Below, piece after piece: positions 7,840 to 17,402 of a DNA stretch of 20,432 nucleotides. The position numbers and the translations under genes were made by a program. Source of the stretch: Nemertoderma westbladi (lineage: Eukaryota; Xenacoelomorpha; Nemertodermatida; Nemertodermatidae); assembly GCA_032718475.1 (NCBI GenBank), contig JAUCBJ010003398.1, positions 1 through 20,432 on the forward strand. The letters are read 5' to 3'. The notes beneath the pieces are model-generated. The model saw nothing but the letters and a program-made list of their open reading frames with translations, was not told the origin of the DNA and ran no database searches. The number at the start of each line of letters is the position of its first letter. Position 1 is the stretch's first letter.

Positions 7840-8535
7840 CCTGACCATAGGCTGCGTGTTGGGAGGACGCCGACCAGTTTGCGGTTCTTCAGTCTGCCAC
7901 TAGGAGGCGAAATGTCTGAAAGTGAAAATCTTATCCTATTTTGTTATTAATAATGATTTTTAGCTGATACTTTAGGTCCTTTACACAATAAGTTTATAAT
8001 GTTTTTTTGCTGATACCAAGCAGTAGGGTGTGTATTTGGGGAGATGATGACCAATCTACAGTTCCCCAGTCTGCCGCTATTAGGGAATGAAATGTCTGAA
8101 AGAAGAAACCTACAATTTTGTTGTTTATGAATACTTGGCACTTGGCAGAGGACTACTACACCATAGCCTGCGTGTTTGGTGAGGACGCTAACCACTGCAG
8201 AATTATGCAGTCTGCCAGTAGGGGGCGAAATGTCTGAAAATAAAACCTTCCATTTTAATACAATAGAGTTGCTGTAGTAACCTACTGCACTATAGGTTGT
8301 GTTTGCGAGGACGCTAACCACTACTGTGCAGTTATACAGTTTTCCACTAAGGGGAAAATATCACACACAGTTTAAACCTTTTCCCATTTTATTATTTATC
8401 TCCTACCACATAAAGCCTTATGTTTATTATTGTATGTAGCTGCAACTAAAGCGGCATCAGTCTGTTTGTTTGAGAGAATGCTCAAAGTTTTGTTAAGTTA
8501 AGTTAATTAATTAATTTATTTATGTTTGATATTGT
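7840..8535 (+). repeat. Core-repeat array 3 plus tail (Helitron/pearl-like)
   Basis: About four units with the CTGCC-CTAGGGGGCG-type marker at about 7895, 8072, 8213 and 8343. Each unit runs: CATAGGCTGCGTGTTTGG, GAGGACGC, GACCA-TCTGCAGTTC, CAGTCTGCC, GAAATGTCTGAAA, then an AT-rich half with GCTGATACTT. After the last unit comes TTAAGTTAAGTTAATTAATT (about 8490), the same tail motif as at 5400. No hairpin equal to the one at 5450-5473 was found, so the right end is uncertain. A 124-codon minus-strand frame here is an accident of the repeat. Confidence 0.75.
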
Positions 8536-8574
8536 CCATTGATTGATTGACTGTATAGAAGCTTGTTATCATAT

Positions 8575-8795
8575 CATCTCTAGTGATAATATAATAATGA
8601 TCCTATATATTACAGTATTAACTAATGCCAACATTACACTGTAGGCCTACTGTCTGACTGTAGTACAGTAGTAGTAGTAAAGCCTGAAAGCCTTCGCTTC
8701 ATCTATTATAATAATGATTAATAATCCTATAATTACAGTATGAATGCCAGCATTACACTGTACTGTTGTAGTACAGTAGTAGTACCGGTACTCGT
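8575..8795 (+). repeat. Diverged ~119-bp tandem duplication
   Basis: TATAATAATGAT...CCTAT-ATTACAGTAT...AATGCCA(A/G)CATTACACTGTA...TAGTACAGTAGTAGTA is present twice, with ACATTACACT at 8631 and GCATTACACT at 8750. The first copy holds an extra GGCCTACTGTCTGACTG insert. Confidence 0.8.
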
Positions 8796-9435
8796 ACTAC
8801 GTAATGACTGCTGTGCTGATTACAATTTGCTGACTAAACTGAAATGCGGAAAAAAACAACCGGAGAAAACAACTACCCGTAGACCAGCATGGATGATTAG
8901 TTATTTTTTCCGTGAATAGTGTATAACAACGTTTATTGTATGGTATAGTTTCCCACAATTTCTGTGGAGAATCTGATTAAAATATATATGTCCTGAGAAT
9001 GGAGCTAAGATACATTTTAATTATGATATGAGTTTTATAAAGTACTTGGAACACATGCTACACGTCCTGATGACGTCTGAGCAGATTGAACTGAACAGGA
9101 TGTTAAATATGTATTGCATATATTGCAAATCATTAGAATCATGTTGAATAATTATTTATTTGTAATAAATTTAATTACATTAAATAGCCGTATGCCTATA
9201 ATTAACAAGTCAACCAACAGCTGGAATCGATATTGAAATATCAAATCGATAATGAAATATTATTTTGAATATTCTGTGCCACATTTACATCCTTATTGTT
9301 TAATTAAGGCTTTAACATCCAAGCAGTTACATGGACACGCAGTACAATGGAGTTACATATGTTAGGGGGTTTATTAATTGTAATGTTACTATCATTCTAG
9401 TATGTTAAGTTTAAGTAATTAATTACCTTTTAAAA
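8796..9435. other. AT-rich intergenic DNA
   Basis: No coding or RNA signal. A short local repeat, ATCGATATTGAAATAT / ATCGATAATGAAATAT, lies near 9227-9260. Confidence 0.5.
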
Positions 9436-9700
9436 TTAATAATTTAAAGGGGTCTGGCTGGCAGAAAGAAAACGTTACGTCCCAGTAAAACACGTTCCGG
9501 ATTATGGCCGGCTTCATACTGGTAAATGTCTCCGGTACCCGGCTACAAACCAGCATAGAGCTCTTTTAATCCTACTTGATTCTGGAATTTTGAAGCCAGC
9601 AATTTGCCGATTATTGTTTACCGGAGTTCTGCTGAAAGAATGGACCTAATAGTTGCAGCGTCTACGAAGGCGGCAAAAAAGTGGAGTAATAATTCTTACT
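9436..9700. other. GC-richer island, possibly an old repeat copy
   Basis: Rich in CCGG and GGTACC words, in contrast to its flanks. No open frame of note is seen. Read on the minus strand it shows the same order of short words as 12480-12600, so it may be an ancient inverted copy of the same element. Confidence 0.3.
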
Positions 9701-10520
9701 TTTTGTCGGAAACGTTGTGATACTCTGTATAAAACAAGACACATAAAATTATTTATGTCTACTATTCAATCAAACGTAATGGAAGATGGCAGGTAATCAA
9801 GTCTATATCATCCCCAAAATGACCTCACATCTATACTACAGACATAAACAAAACGGCCAGCTTCTGAACAGTAGGCCTACTAACAGTATAGTAAATTCCC
9901 TTTCCCTGTCAGCCCCAGGGCAGACAACGACCCCACACTGTGCATATTGAATCCTCAGAGATCCCGCCATTTTATTGCCGTTTTATTAACTATTTCGCCC
10001 ATTTATTTTATTGCTTCAATCTTAATAATATCAAACATTTGATATCGTATAATAATATTATTATTTCGTTTCCAGGCATTTTTTAGTTTACAAATATAAG
10101 TATAATAAGTATAACTTTCAATTAGGAATTTTTCGTGATTAATTTATCGATTTCGATTTACAGACAAATTAATTATTATTTGTAGCATTAAATAAATAAT
10201 TTACTAGTATGAAATTTGTCCTCAACTGCCTCTAGTACTGTAGTAGGTAATTTAATTTAATTCGAGTTCTTAGAGGAATTGGAGAAGGCTGCTGCTATAA
10301 GTCTAGCCTTAGCCTATTGCCTAATTAATTCGTTCAAGTTTCACAGTTTCATTCTGCTCTGGTGGATCAAAATCTATTATTACGTAAGTAAAATGTTTCG
10401 AATTTATTTACATTTATAAAGTTCAGGTGGTACTTTTACTGTATAATGTTTATTTTAGTGTATAGACCTACGGTACCGTACACCTGCCGTATGTCTCTAA
10501 AGGTAAGAGAGATGGTGAGG
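9701..10520. other. No gene recognised
   Basis: AT-rich DNA with long A/T stretches (10020-10210), one AGGCCTA at 9872 and a GGTACCGTAC word near 10474. No feature is supported. Confidence 0.5.
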
Positions 10521-10523
10521 GTG

Positions 10524-10640
10524 GGTTTGTGTGGTGTTAGATGATGATAATTCACGTGGGACGAGTTTGTGTGTGTTAGATAATAAATTTATATCCATAA
10601 TTCATGGGTTTATGTGTTAGAAAATAAAATTATGCGTGAA
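10524..10640 (+). repeat. Three degenerate ~40-45 bp repeats
   Basis: GTTTGTGTGGTGTTAGATGATGA, GTTTGTGTGTGTTAGATAATAA and GTTTATGTGTTAGAAAATAA follow each other, each leading to a TTCA(C/T)G or TGCGTG word. Confidence 0.65.
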
Positions 10641-10769
10641 ATGTATGATAGTTTAGTGTGGCATTGATTACCTTTAGGCTCTTCAGATGAAATTATTGTC
10701 ATCTGATTACTGTTTTATTCTTACTTTATAGCGCTAAAAGGGAAACTGAGTTGTAAAAGAAGATTTGGA

Positions 10770-10930
10770 GGAAGGAGTGAATGGAATATCAACCCCCAGG
10801 AGAGTGGATGGTCTGTACGGAAACTGAACAGAACACCAACTGTTATTAGCATTAGGGGCGGAGCGGATGGACTGTATGGGAACTGAACAGAATATTATCA
10901 ACCGTTGAAAGGAAGAATGAATGGACTATA
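10770..10930 (+). repeat. Degenerate tandem repeat around GAATGGAC
   Basis: GAGTGGATGGTCTGTACGG-AACTGAACAGAA (from about 10801) and GAGCGGATGGACTGTATGGG-AACTGAACAGAA (from about 10860) are clear copies about 60 bp apart. Weaker relatives flank them (GAGTGAATGGAATAT near 10777, GAATGAATGGACTAT near 10915). Confidence 0.7.
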
Positions 10931-11060
10931 AAAGTTGTTTTGATGTCATAACTTACTTGTTTTTTGCCATTTCTTCTATAAGAGAAAGTGTTTTTTGGGT
11001 GTTGTGGGGCGATTAGAAATTTGCAAACTTACGAATTATTCGCCATTGTTATGAATAGAG

Positions 11061-11334
11061 ACAGGGGGGGGGGGGGGGGGGTTGAACTGGACGCAAATCC
11101 CGCCTTGCCGAATTAATATCCCGCCTCAATGTTAAAATATAAAGTTAGGGAAATGAGCTATGTACAGTGGCACGTTATTTTAACCAAAACAATAAACTAA
11201 GCACAATAGAACAGGTTACAGTTTTATTTTTGAGAATAATATTCAGCTGTTATTTGTGTCCAATTTCCCTGGAGAGGGATGAATTTTTATTGTGTCCAGT
11301 TTCCCTCCATTTCCCCCCATACCTGTATGAATAA
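11061..11334 (-). mobile_element. MITE-like inverted-repeat element, copy C
   Basis: Same family as 902-1128 but inverted. CTGGACGCAA at 11087-11096 faces TTGTGTCCAG at 11290-11299, and the interior reads in reverse through GGCGGGA..., GTGGCACGTT, TAAACAAT-like and CCCTGGAGAGGG. Outside the inverted decamers lie an 18-G run (11064-11081) on one side and CCTCCATTTCCCCCC on the other, so G-rich sequence belongs to both termini of the element. No coding capacity is seen. Confidence 0.75.
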
Positions 11335-11339
11335 TATAA

Positions 11340-11914
11340 TTTTTTGTTATCCTAAAAGATAAAAGGGTTAGGCTTACATTGAGCTATTCCAATTATTATA
11401 TTTTAAATAATTTACTTCGGTTTGTATCCACGTGTTATTATTGCAAATATAATTGAAATTGTTTTCTTTACATGTTTTAAGAATATTGGAGTAATTATGT
11501 TATACCTTGCATAATAATGAGAAAATAAAACAGAAATGTTATGAGAATGCAATGATAGAATTACAATATTAGCTTATTGTCACGCATTAGAAGGTTAATT
11601 TTAGAGCATTGGCATAATGACCGCAACGCAAATTTTTTTTTAGTGTGTTTGAAACATTAATTTAATTTAAAATATTAAGTGAAAGGAGCCGGTTACTGTG
11701 GTGGTGTTTTCTAATCAAAAACATAAACAAACTTTATTTCACTTGCGGTCAATTTGCACTGAAGATCACAATTTTCACTTGTAGTCAATAATGTTGATGG
11801 ATTACAGGGAATGTACATGTACAAAGTTGTCTTTTGAACTAATTTAATTACTGCTACTCAGTCCCTATAGACTGCATATTAAGGTGACAGGACTATGTTG
11901 ACATTTCGAATAAC
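11340..11914. other. AT-rich intergenic DNA
   Basis: Short near-repeats TTCACTTGCGGTCAAT and TTCACTTGTAGTCAATA lie at about 11739 and 11774. Nothing else is recognised. Confidence 0.5.
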
Positions 11915-11917
11915 TAA

Positions 11918-12162
11918 GGCCCGCCGAACACTATAGAGATGCAAGATACCAGATGCATCGCATTTTATTTTATATATTGATAGCTTTTATGTTATTTATT
12001 TATTTTAATGTATATTTCAAAGAATTTATCATGCATCTTGCATCTCTTGTGTACAGCCTCCCATAGTCTACCATGTATTCTATATTCGAGATGCAAGATG
12101 AAAAAAATAGAACATCGAGGATGTCCTTTTTTGCATCTTGCATCTCTAGTGTGCGCCGGGCC
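11918..12162. mobile_element. Harbinger-type MITE with TAA duplication
   Basis: Terminal inverted repeats of about 30 bp: the left starts GGCCCGCCGAACACTATAG and continues AGATGCAAGATAC; the right, reversed, starts GGCCCGGCGCACACTAGAG and continues ATGCAAGATGC. TAA flanks it on both sides (11915-11917 and 12163-12165), matching the 3-bp TWA duplication typical of PIF/Harbinger insertion. Two internal copies of the GAGATGCAAGATG motif in alternating orientation (near 12030-12046 and 12091-12104) give the element nested hairpins, one with a nearly perfect ~19-bp stem at about 12091-12147. It has no transposase. Overlapping open frames of 114 and 131 codons across it are not credible genes. Confidence 0.8.
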
Positions 12163-12241
12163 TAAACTGTATTGCTGTCTCAAAATAAAACAGTTGATAA
12201 ATATTGGGAGACCAACAGTAGTACAATTCCGTATAAATTCT

Positions 12242-12319
12242 GGCGACAAAGCTGCTACAAATTTCCGTCTGGTACAAAAAATTATAAAGGCGACAAAGCC
12301 GCTACAAATTTCCGTCTGG
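12242..12319 (+). repeat. 31-bp direct repeat, 47-bp period
   Basis: The block starting GGCGACAAAGC and ending TTTCCGTCTGG occurs at 12242-12272 and again at 12289-12319 with a single-base difference (GCTGCT versus GCCGCT). Confidence 0.9.
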
Positions 12320-12789
12320 CAGCTAGGTGTTATCATGGCAACTGGCTATAACTTCCCGTCAACATTCCAGCTATTTGTCGCACCCCAAACCATGTCCCGA
12401 TAGGATTACGTGTTAATTTATCCATGGTGGGCTATGGCAGGTGGCGACATTTCCGGAAAAATGGGTACCATAAAAGCTGCAAAGTAGCCGAGACTTTTTG
12501 CCAGTCTACAGCCGCCAGACATGGCCTGCAAGCCGGATAAATATTTCTGAAAATTTGCCAGAAACGGTTTTCCTGGGGTTACAGAAACGTCGACCTAACG
12601 GCCTGCTCCATCTGTATTATTAAGTAATTTCTACTAAGTTATTTACTAAGTAACTGCACAAATCCAAATCACCATCAATATTTAATGTCCTCCAGGTATA
12701 GCAATAACAGGTATGCACACATCTCCAACCAGACACTATATAACATTGGAGGTATCTCATTGGTTCCCCCAAGCTTGACACTAGAATAA
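12320..12789. other. No gene recognised; GC-richer part 12420-12610
   Basis: Contains TTTGTCGCACC at about 12372, the inverse of the GGCGACAAA motif just upstream, and a stretch with many GCC/CCGG words. No coding frame is recognised. Confidence 0.4.
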
Positions 12790-13020
12790 AGCCAACTCCG
12801 CTCTTCAGGACATTGCTTTCGCTGTGAGGACCAGCCAGTGCATAATCTTGTACTTTGACGGCCTCATGGAGTGAATAAGGATGGTGGGCAGCCCATGACT
12901 TTCCTGAGAAGCATATTAAAGGACACTCGAGTTGAAGATGCGGATGATCTAGAAAATGTCATGGGTAATAGGGAGTTGTGGGGTCGCAATTTTGTCTACA
13001 AGCCGGCACAGCATTCTTAA
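12790..13020 (+). pseudogene. LINE ORF2 C-terminal remnant
   Basis: One frame, closed by TAA at 13018-13020, reads like the extreme C-terminus found after the reverse transcriptase of several invertebrate non-LTR retrotransposons: GHCFRCEDQP (from 12808), LVL (12847-12855), RPHGV (12859-12873), GGQPMTFLRSILKDT (from about 12880), then DDLENVMGNRELWGRNF. The common pattern is an LW.P.HG block, G.P.TF...L..DTG and M.NRE.WR. A TGA at 12856-12858 sits exactly where the family normally has tryptophan, and TAA at 12787 closes the frame upstream. The reverse transcriptase domain itself is absent, as usual for an old or 5'-truncated LINE insertion. Family assignment is from motif memory only; the clade is not determined. 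Confidence 0.6.
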
Positions 13021-13456
13021 AAATGCGGCTGTAATGCAGCATGCCGATCCTAGTAGTAGCATAGCAATAACCATGCTTTTGACAATTTACTCACATTTCA
13101 ATCCTACTCACCCTATTAGCACCTCAATATTAATACTCAATAAACCAATTCTACAACCCAATTGACTTCTTCTTCAATACCAGTAGGGTGGAATTGGGAT
13201 TCCCTTTGGAACAGGATGGATGGATATTGGAATGGATACTTCGCTATTACTTACCAACATGGACTTGAGTGTATATGTTTTGTATTGTTTTGGAGACATA
13301 CTGACGGTGATGGACAGACCGATTGTCAAACGGACAAAGAGCCATATCTGGAAAAGTAAGACAGATCATGCTAGGCGGTTTTTTCAAATTTGGAATTTAG
13401 ATAAAAATCTGCTCTAGACTGCTAGAAGAAATAGAAAAAGAATTGATTATCAGTAA
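13021..13456. other. Region after the LINE remnant
   Basis: AATAAA at about 13138 could be the LINE poly(A) signal, but no clear poly(A) tail follows. Short overlapping frames of 65-69 codons have no motif. Confidence 0.4.
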
Positions 13457-13477
13457 CCCCCCCCCCCCCCCCCCCCC
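13457..13477. repeat. Poly-C run of 21
   Basis: Followed by TCCCCACAACCCCCAACCC, a C-rich continuation. Confidence 0.95.
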
Positions 13478-14090
13478 TCCCCACAACCCCCAACCCACAA
13501 CATACAGGACACTGGGACAGGGTATGGATCTGCTATAGTACTTCACCCACGCAAGCACAGACTGCGCAATGTTGTTTACTGGTCTAATCACAATTTTGCA
13601 AGGTGTCTCAACACAATCTACTTTCGAAGTTGCAATAAGTTCAGAAGTTGTCTATACATTACCTTGGACAGTCGGACCTCGCACTTTAAATCGATATCTT
13701 TCAAAATTACAGCATATTTTTTACAAATCTGAACACAAGGCTGAAAGCAATGCCAGAAGACGTTGCTATTTCTGTATTTCTTTCTCATATCAAACTACAT
13801 GTGTAGCTAATATTTAGGTATTTAGGTATAATATTTTGGTATTGGTACCAGTAATTGCGCTGTACTGCAGTTGTGTTGAACCGACTACTGTAGCCTACAG
13901 GAATATTTGAAAATGGAATCATGGGTACAATGAGGAATGTACTGTGTTTAACGTCTCCTTAAATATTTATGATGAGTAAGGGTCTTGAGCCACGGCTAAT
14001 ATAAAATATTGTCTACTTCGCTATGGACTCCTTCGTTCTTTCGAACTCTGGTGGATGATAATTTCGCCATGTCAGGCCCAATGGCCAGTA
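13478..14090. other. No gene recognised
   Basis: An 82-codon plus-strand frame at 13569-13817 has no motif I recognise. It is the only candidate for unknown coding sequence here, and I rate it weak. Confidence 0.4.
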
Positions 14091-14620
14091 TTTTAAAAGG
14101 GCGGTTTGTTTTTACCAAAAAGGGCACTTTTTAAATCTGTTTAAAAAAAAAGCACACAGTCGGCTGAAGCCGGAGTCTTCTCTTCCAATAGCTGCTACCC
14201 GAGGGTAGGGGTGGGCACTACTCCTATCCCAAGATTTGCTCCCAGTTATTTAACTGGTACTCTGTTTAAATAATGAAAAATATCCATTGGTTTAACCAGA
14301 GCATATTAAGGTAGGCGTAGGATGGGGAAGGGAGAAATGATCTGAAGCCCGATGTTAAATGTGTGGGGTACTTTTTAAAACACATTGGTGCTGGGATAAT
14401 GTGAATTCTAACTGTTCTAGCAGCTATTGTGACTTTAACATTTGCTTTGCCAGAAATGGCACTTATAGGAAAAGATTAATATAAAAGGGGAATATTTCTC
14501 AAAAGGTGATTGTAAAAAAGGGCACATTTCCCAAACATGTGCTCGTAAAAAGGGCACTTTTCTCAAAAAGGCGGTTCGTTCAAACCAACGAATCCCCCAC
14601 CCCCGGCTACGGGCCTGCGT
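14091..14620 (+). repeat. Dispersed-repeat-like segment with AAAAAGGGCAC motifs
   Basis: AAAAAGGGCACTTTTTAAA (near 14117), AAAAAAGGGCACATTTCCC (near 14514) and AAAAAGGGCACTTTTCTC (near 14546) repeat one motif. AGGGCGGTTTGTTTTTACC and AGGCGGTTCGTTCAAACC sit near the two ends in the same orientation. It ends with CCCCCACCCCCGGCTACGGGCCTG-like sequence. It is probably one element, but type and borders are unknown. Confidence 0.4.
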
Positions 14621-15018
14621 GGTGGTCAGCCATTAACATTCCTACAACTTCTGCTAAATCATGTTAGTTAACAACGATGAATTGTGAATTTACATGGCTG
14701 ATCGTGAAATGTAAATCAGAGAAGGCGAGAAGCATTCATTGGTGTGGGTCAATATAATATTATGTAATAAAATAATAACACAATTTATTACGTATCACTC
14801 ACTCCCTTTTCAGTTATCATGAGTATCTGGAAGTATCTGTATAAATTCGAAGATGGTTTTGGTCAATGAATAGATATTGGCCTCATTGTTATAAGTGTGG
14901 GAAAGGGGCATTGAAGCCCACAACAACACCTGACGGTAGGTTACCCTTACACACCCTCTCTCATTGACGCTAGTATCCCCAACAAATACATGTCCAGTGA
15001 TAAGGAGCTAATTAGGAG
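14621..15018. other. No gene recognised
   Basis: Mixed composition, with no notable frame or repeat. Confidence 0.4.
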
Positions 15019-15034
15019 CCCGCTCGACAGCGGG
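15019..15034. other. Short perfect hairpin
   Basis: CCCGCT and AGCGGG flank the loop CGAC. It directly precedes a 24-bp direct repeat. This is too short to assign a role. Confidence 0.5.
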
Positions 15035-15079
15035 ATACTTACTGTAAAAATCTGCAGGATACTTACTGTAAAAATCTCA
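15033..15079 (+). repeat. 24-bp direct repeat, two copies
   Basis: GGATACTTACTGTAAAAATCT occurs at 15033 and at 15057 (24-bp period), then degrades to CAGGATAT. Confidence 0.9.
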
Positions 15080-15406
15080 GGATATATAACACTGACTGAC
15101 TGCTAATTATCTAGGTTCAGGCACTTCCTGCCTGGCGATTTTGATGAAATTTTGCAAGTACATTGCTTTGGTGGTTCATAATCGTGTTACAAAATATCAG
15201 ATCGATTCTATGTGTGGTATTCGATATATTTAGTTTTTTGACATTATTTTGTCACGAAATTAAAAGCAATAGTAAAATAACAACTCCTGCCTGAGCTGCA
15301 GCAGCTAGCTGTGGAGTAGGAACGGTGGAGTGCAGGGCTGTCTGAGATAGAATTCCATCCAGGCGGAATTTGTTGACTTTGACTACACCCCTCCTGCTGG
15401 ATCTAG

Positions 15407-15512
15407 GACACTTCCCCCCTGGACACTTCCCCCCCGGACACTTCCCCCCCGGACACTCCCCCCCCCCCCCCCCGCCCAAGTAGGACACTTCCCCCCCGGA
15501 CACTTCCCCCCT
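15407..15512. repeat. GGACACTTCCCCCC minisatellite
   Basis: Six copies of a 15-17 bp unit, GGACACTTCCCCC(C), with one unit expanded to 16 C (15458-15473) and a CGCCCAAGTA interruption. The minus strand gives a Gly-Lys-Cys-Pro repetitive frame that I treat as non-coding. Confidence 0.9.
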
Positions 15513-15599
15513 GAATGGCAAGATGCTGATAACTATTGCTTAACAAACTTCAGTTTTATTTTAAAGTTGATATAAAACTCAGTTAATATTTAAATGGAA

Positions 15600-16130
15600 T
15601 ACCATAATTATTACTATTATTAATAGGTAGACATAAGTAAAAATACTACAATTATTAATTGGGCACTACTCAATTAACAAGATTGTAAATTAATTACAAA
15701 TCATTTTGCTACGTATCAGTACTGCATAGGTAATTATTAGATAAGTTTGAAATCGTAATATATACAGACAGATATAGGCCTATGGTACCGGTATAAATAT
15801 ATATGATGTAATATAAACTCTGTACCGGTATAAATATATATAATGTAATATAAACTCTGTACCGGTATAAATATATATAATTTAATATAAATTCTGTACT
15901 GGAATATATTTATAAGTAGACATAAAACTCTGTAAATATTTAACACTACAATTATTAATTGGGCACTACTACTCAAGATTGTAAATTAATTAATCATTTA
16001 GCTACATATCAGTACTGCATAGGTAATTATTAGATAAGTTTGAAATCGTAATATATACAGATATAGGCCTATGGTACCGGTATAAATATATATAATGTAA
16101 TATAAACTCTGTACCAGTATATATTAAAAA
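15600..16130 (+). repeat. ~300-bp tandem duplication with nested 40-bp AT units
   Basis: ATTATTAATTGGGCACTACT occurs at 15651 and 15951 (offset 300), and AGTACTGCATAGGTAATTAT at about 15719 and 16012 (offset 293). Within and beside each copy, units of ~38-40 bp (CTCTGTACCGGTATAAATAT followed by ATATAATGTAATATAAA) occur three times in the first copy and at least once in the second. Copy number thus changed at two scales. Confidence 0.9.
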
Positions 16131-16176
16131 ATCAATATTAAACCATTATCTAGCTTGGTACACTAATTCTCTGCAC

Positions 16177-17169
16177 TTATCCAGACCCATCAGAAACAAC
16201 CTTGGAGTTGTAGCCAATGATTCTCAGAAAGGTAAGTTTATCCTCCCTGTCGTAACGTTTTTCTCGCAAGATGGCGCTACCCTTCAGTGCAGGTGCATCA
16301 CCTCTTGACAAGTGAATAAACTGAGTTATAGAATGGGCATCTTCACATTGGAATGCCTCAATCAGCTTCCACAGATTTGGGTGTACAAGGTTGAGGTTAT
16401 GTGCTAGTCGCACATGTCCACCCTCAACTGCGTTGTTGGTCCGCGGAAGACAATCCAACACACGGCCAAGTACGTTCCAAGTGGCTGGTGGGAAACGTGG
16501 GACTGACCGTGTACCATTACTTAGTTGTCGCCCAATGTAATTCTTCTCGAAATACTCCACGATCAGTTCTACATCGACAGTTAGTGGAGCGTCCTCCACT
16601 AAGTCATCGAAACCACCATATATGTCACGAAGGGGAAGGAATGGTAAAGACATCAAGGACTTGACCCACACGTGATCTTTATAATCCATAGCAAGTCCCG
16701 CATTCTGTACTTGTCTAAAGATCGACTGACAAAGGTGAAAATGGCAGTGGAAGTACTGACAGCCAAATACAAGAATGGCGGCGTTTCTAAGTGCCGTTCA
16801 AAAACCCCCCATAAACGTTTTCACCACTACTTCAGGTCGCTGTTTTTTAATAACTGACAGGGCTTCCTCGTAATGCACCTGTGATTTGCCAGGGAGCAAG
16901 CAGTATGCAGCAGCTAAAGCCAAACCTTCTTTATAAGTGTGTATGACCAGCAGCTCATACCATAGATTGGGAGAGGATTTGAAAGTATCTTCTCCAAGCC
17001 AATGGGGGCTGGCCTCCAACACATCCAGAGCTTCTGGCGATGAAAATATCAACATTTCATCGGTCTGATAGATAAGAAATTCTCCACCTTTCGGCGTAAA
17101 CTTGAATTTATCAGGGATACTGATTCCAATAGCAGATTGGGGTGGCTGTTCGAAGTCACCAGATTTCTC
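16177..17169 (-). pseudogene. MULE (Mutator-like) transposase fragment with one in-frame TGA
   Basis: One minus-strand frame stays open from 17169 to the TAA at 16179-16177 except for a single TGA at 16800-16798. The upper part contains DKFKFTPKGGEFLIYQTDE, then LIFSSPEALDVLE...HWLGEDTFKSSPNLWYEL, matching the MULE pattern before and around the first catalytic aspartate (usually a DGTF motif; here EDTF). The usual second-aspartate motif (.DFE) is represented by GGF followed by the stop. After the stop come a CHFHLCQSIFRQVQ segment (the conserved C.FH..Q.I.R motif), a SLPFLPLRDI segment, and RTNNAVEGGH followed by HPNLWKLIEAF, all in family order. The N-terminal DNA-binding part and both transposon ends are missing or unrecognised. 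Changed catalytic positions plus the stop indicate an inactive copy, though otherwise well preserved over about 330 codons. Confidence 0.85.
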
Positions 17170-17259
17170 TCAAATTCGTCGAACTTTGCGTTATCAGCTC
17201 TCAGGTATAGACAGAAAATAGTTGAGTTGTCAATAAACATAATAAAATATACAACTGCG

Positions 17260-17402
17260 CAGTAGGATTATATGGTTATATTGAAAAATATCGAGACATG
17301 AAAAATATCGAGAGTAAAAATAACGCGATGAAAACATCGAGTGTTGAAAAATAACGATAATATCGAGAGTTCAAAAAATATCGAGGGTAAAAATATCGGC
17401 GA
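17260..17402 (+). repeat. Degenerate AAAAATATCGAG repeat
   Basis: About seven AAAAATA(T/A)CGA(G) words, spaced 15-25 bp apart, separated by short variable spacers (ACATG, AGT, TGTTG, AGTTC). It lies just upstream of the MULE fragment and might be part of that element's sub-terminal region. Confidence 0.75.

Noticed and set aside
7947-8321. 124-codon minus-strand frame
   Set aside because: It lies wholly in the core-repeat array and shows only the repeat's periodicity.
11992-12403. Overlapping frames of 114 and 131 codons on opposite strands
   Set aside because: They cover the inverted-repeat MITE and its flank, where palindromic sequence opens frames on both strands.
15252-15521. Gly/Lys/Cys/Pro repeat protein on the minus strand
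   Set aside because: It is produced by the GGACACTTCCCCCC minisatellite and a poly-C run.
17049-17240. Separate 63-codon gene next to the MULE fragment
   Set aside because: The MULE frame continues through this interval in another frame with family-like residues; the 63-codon frame has no motif.
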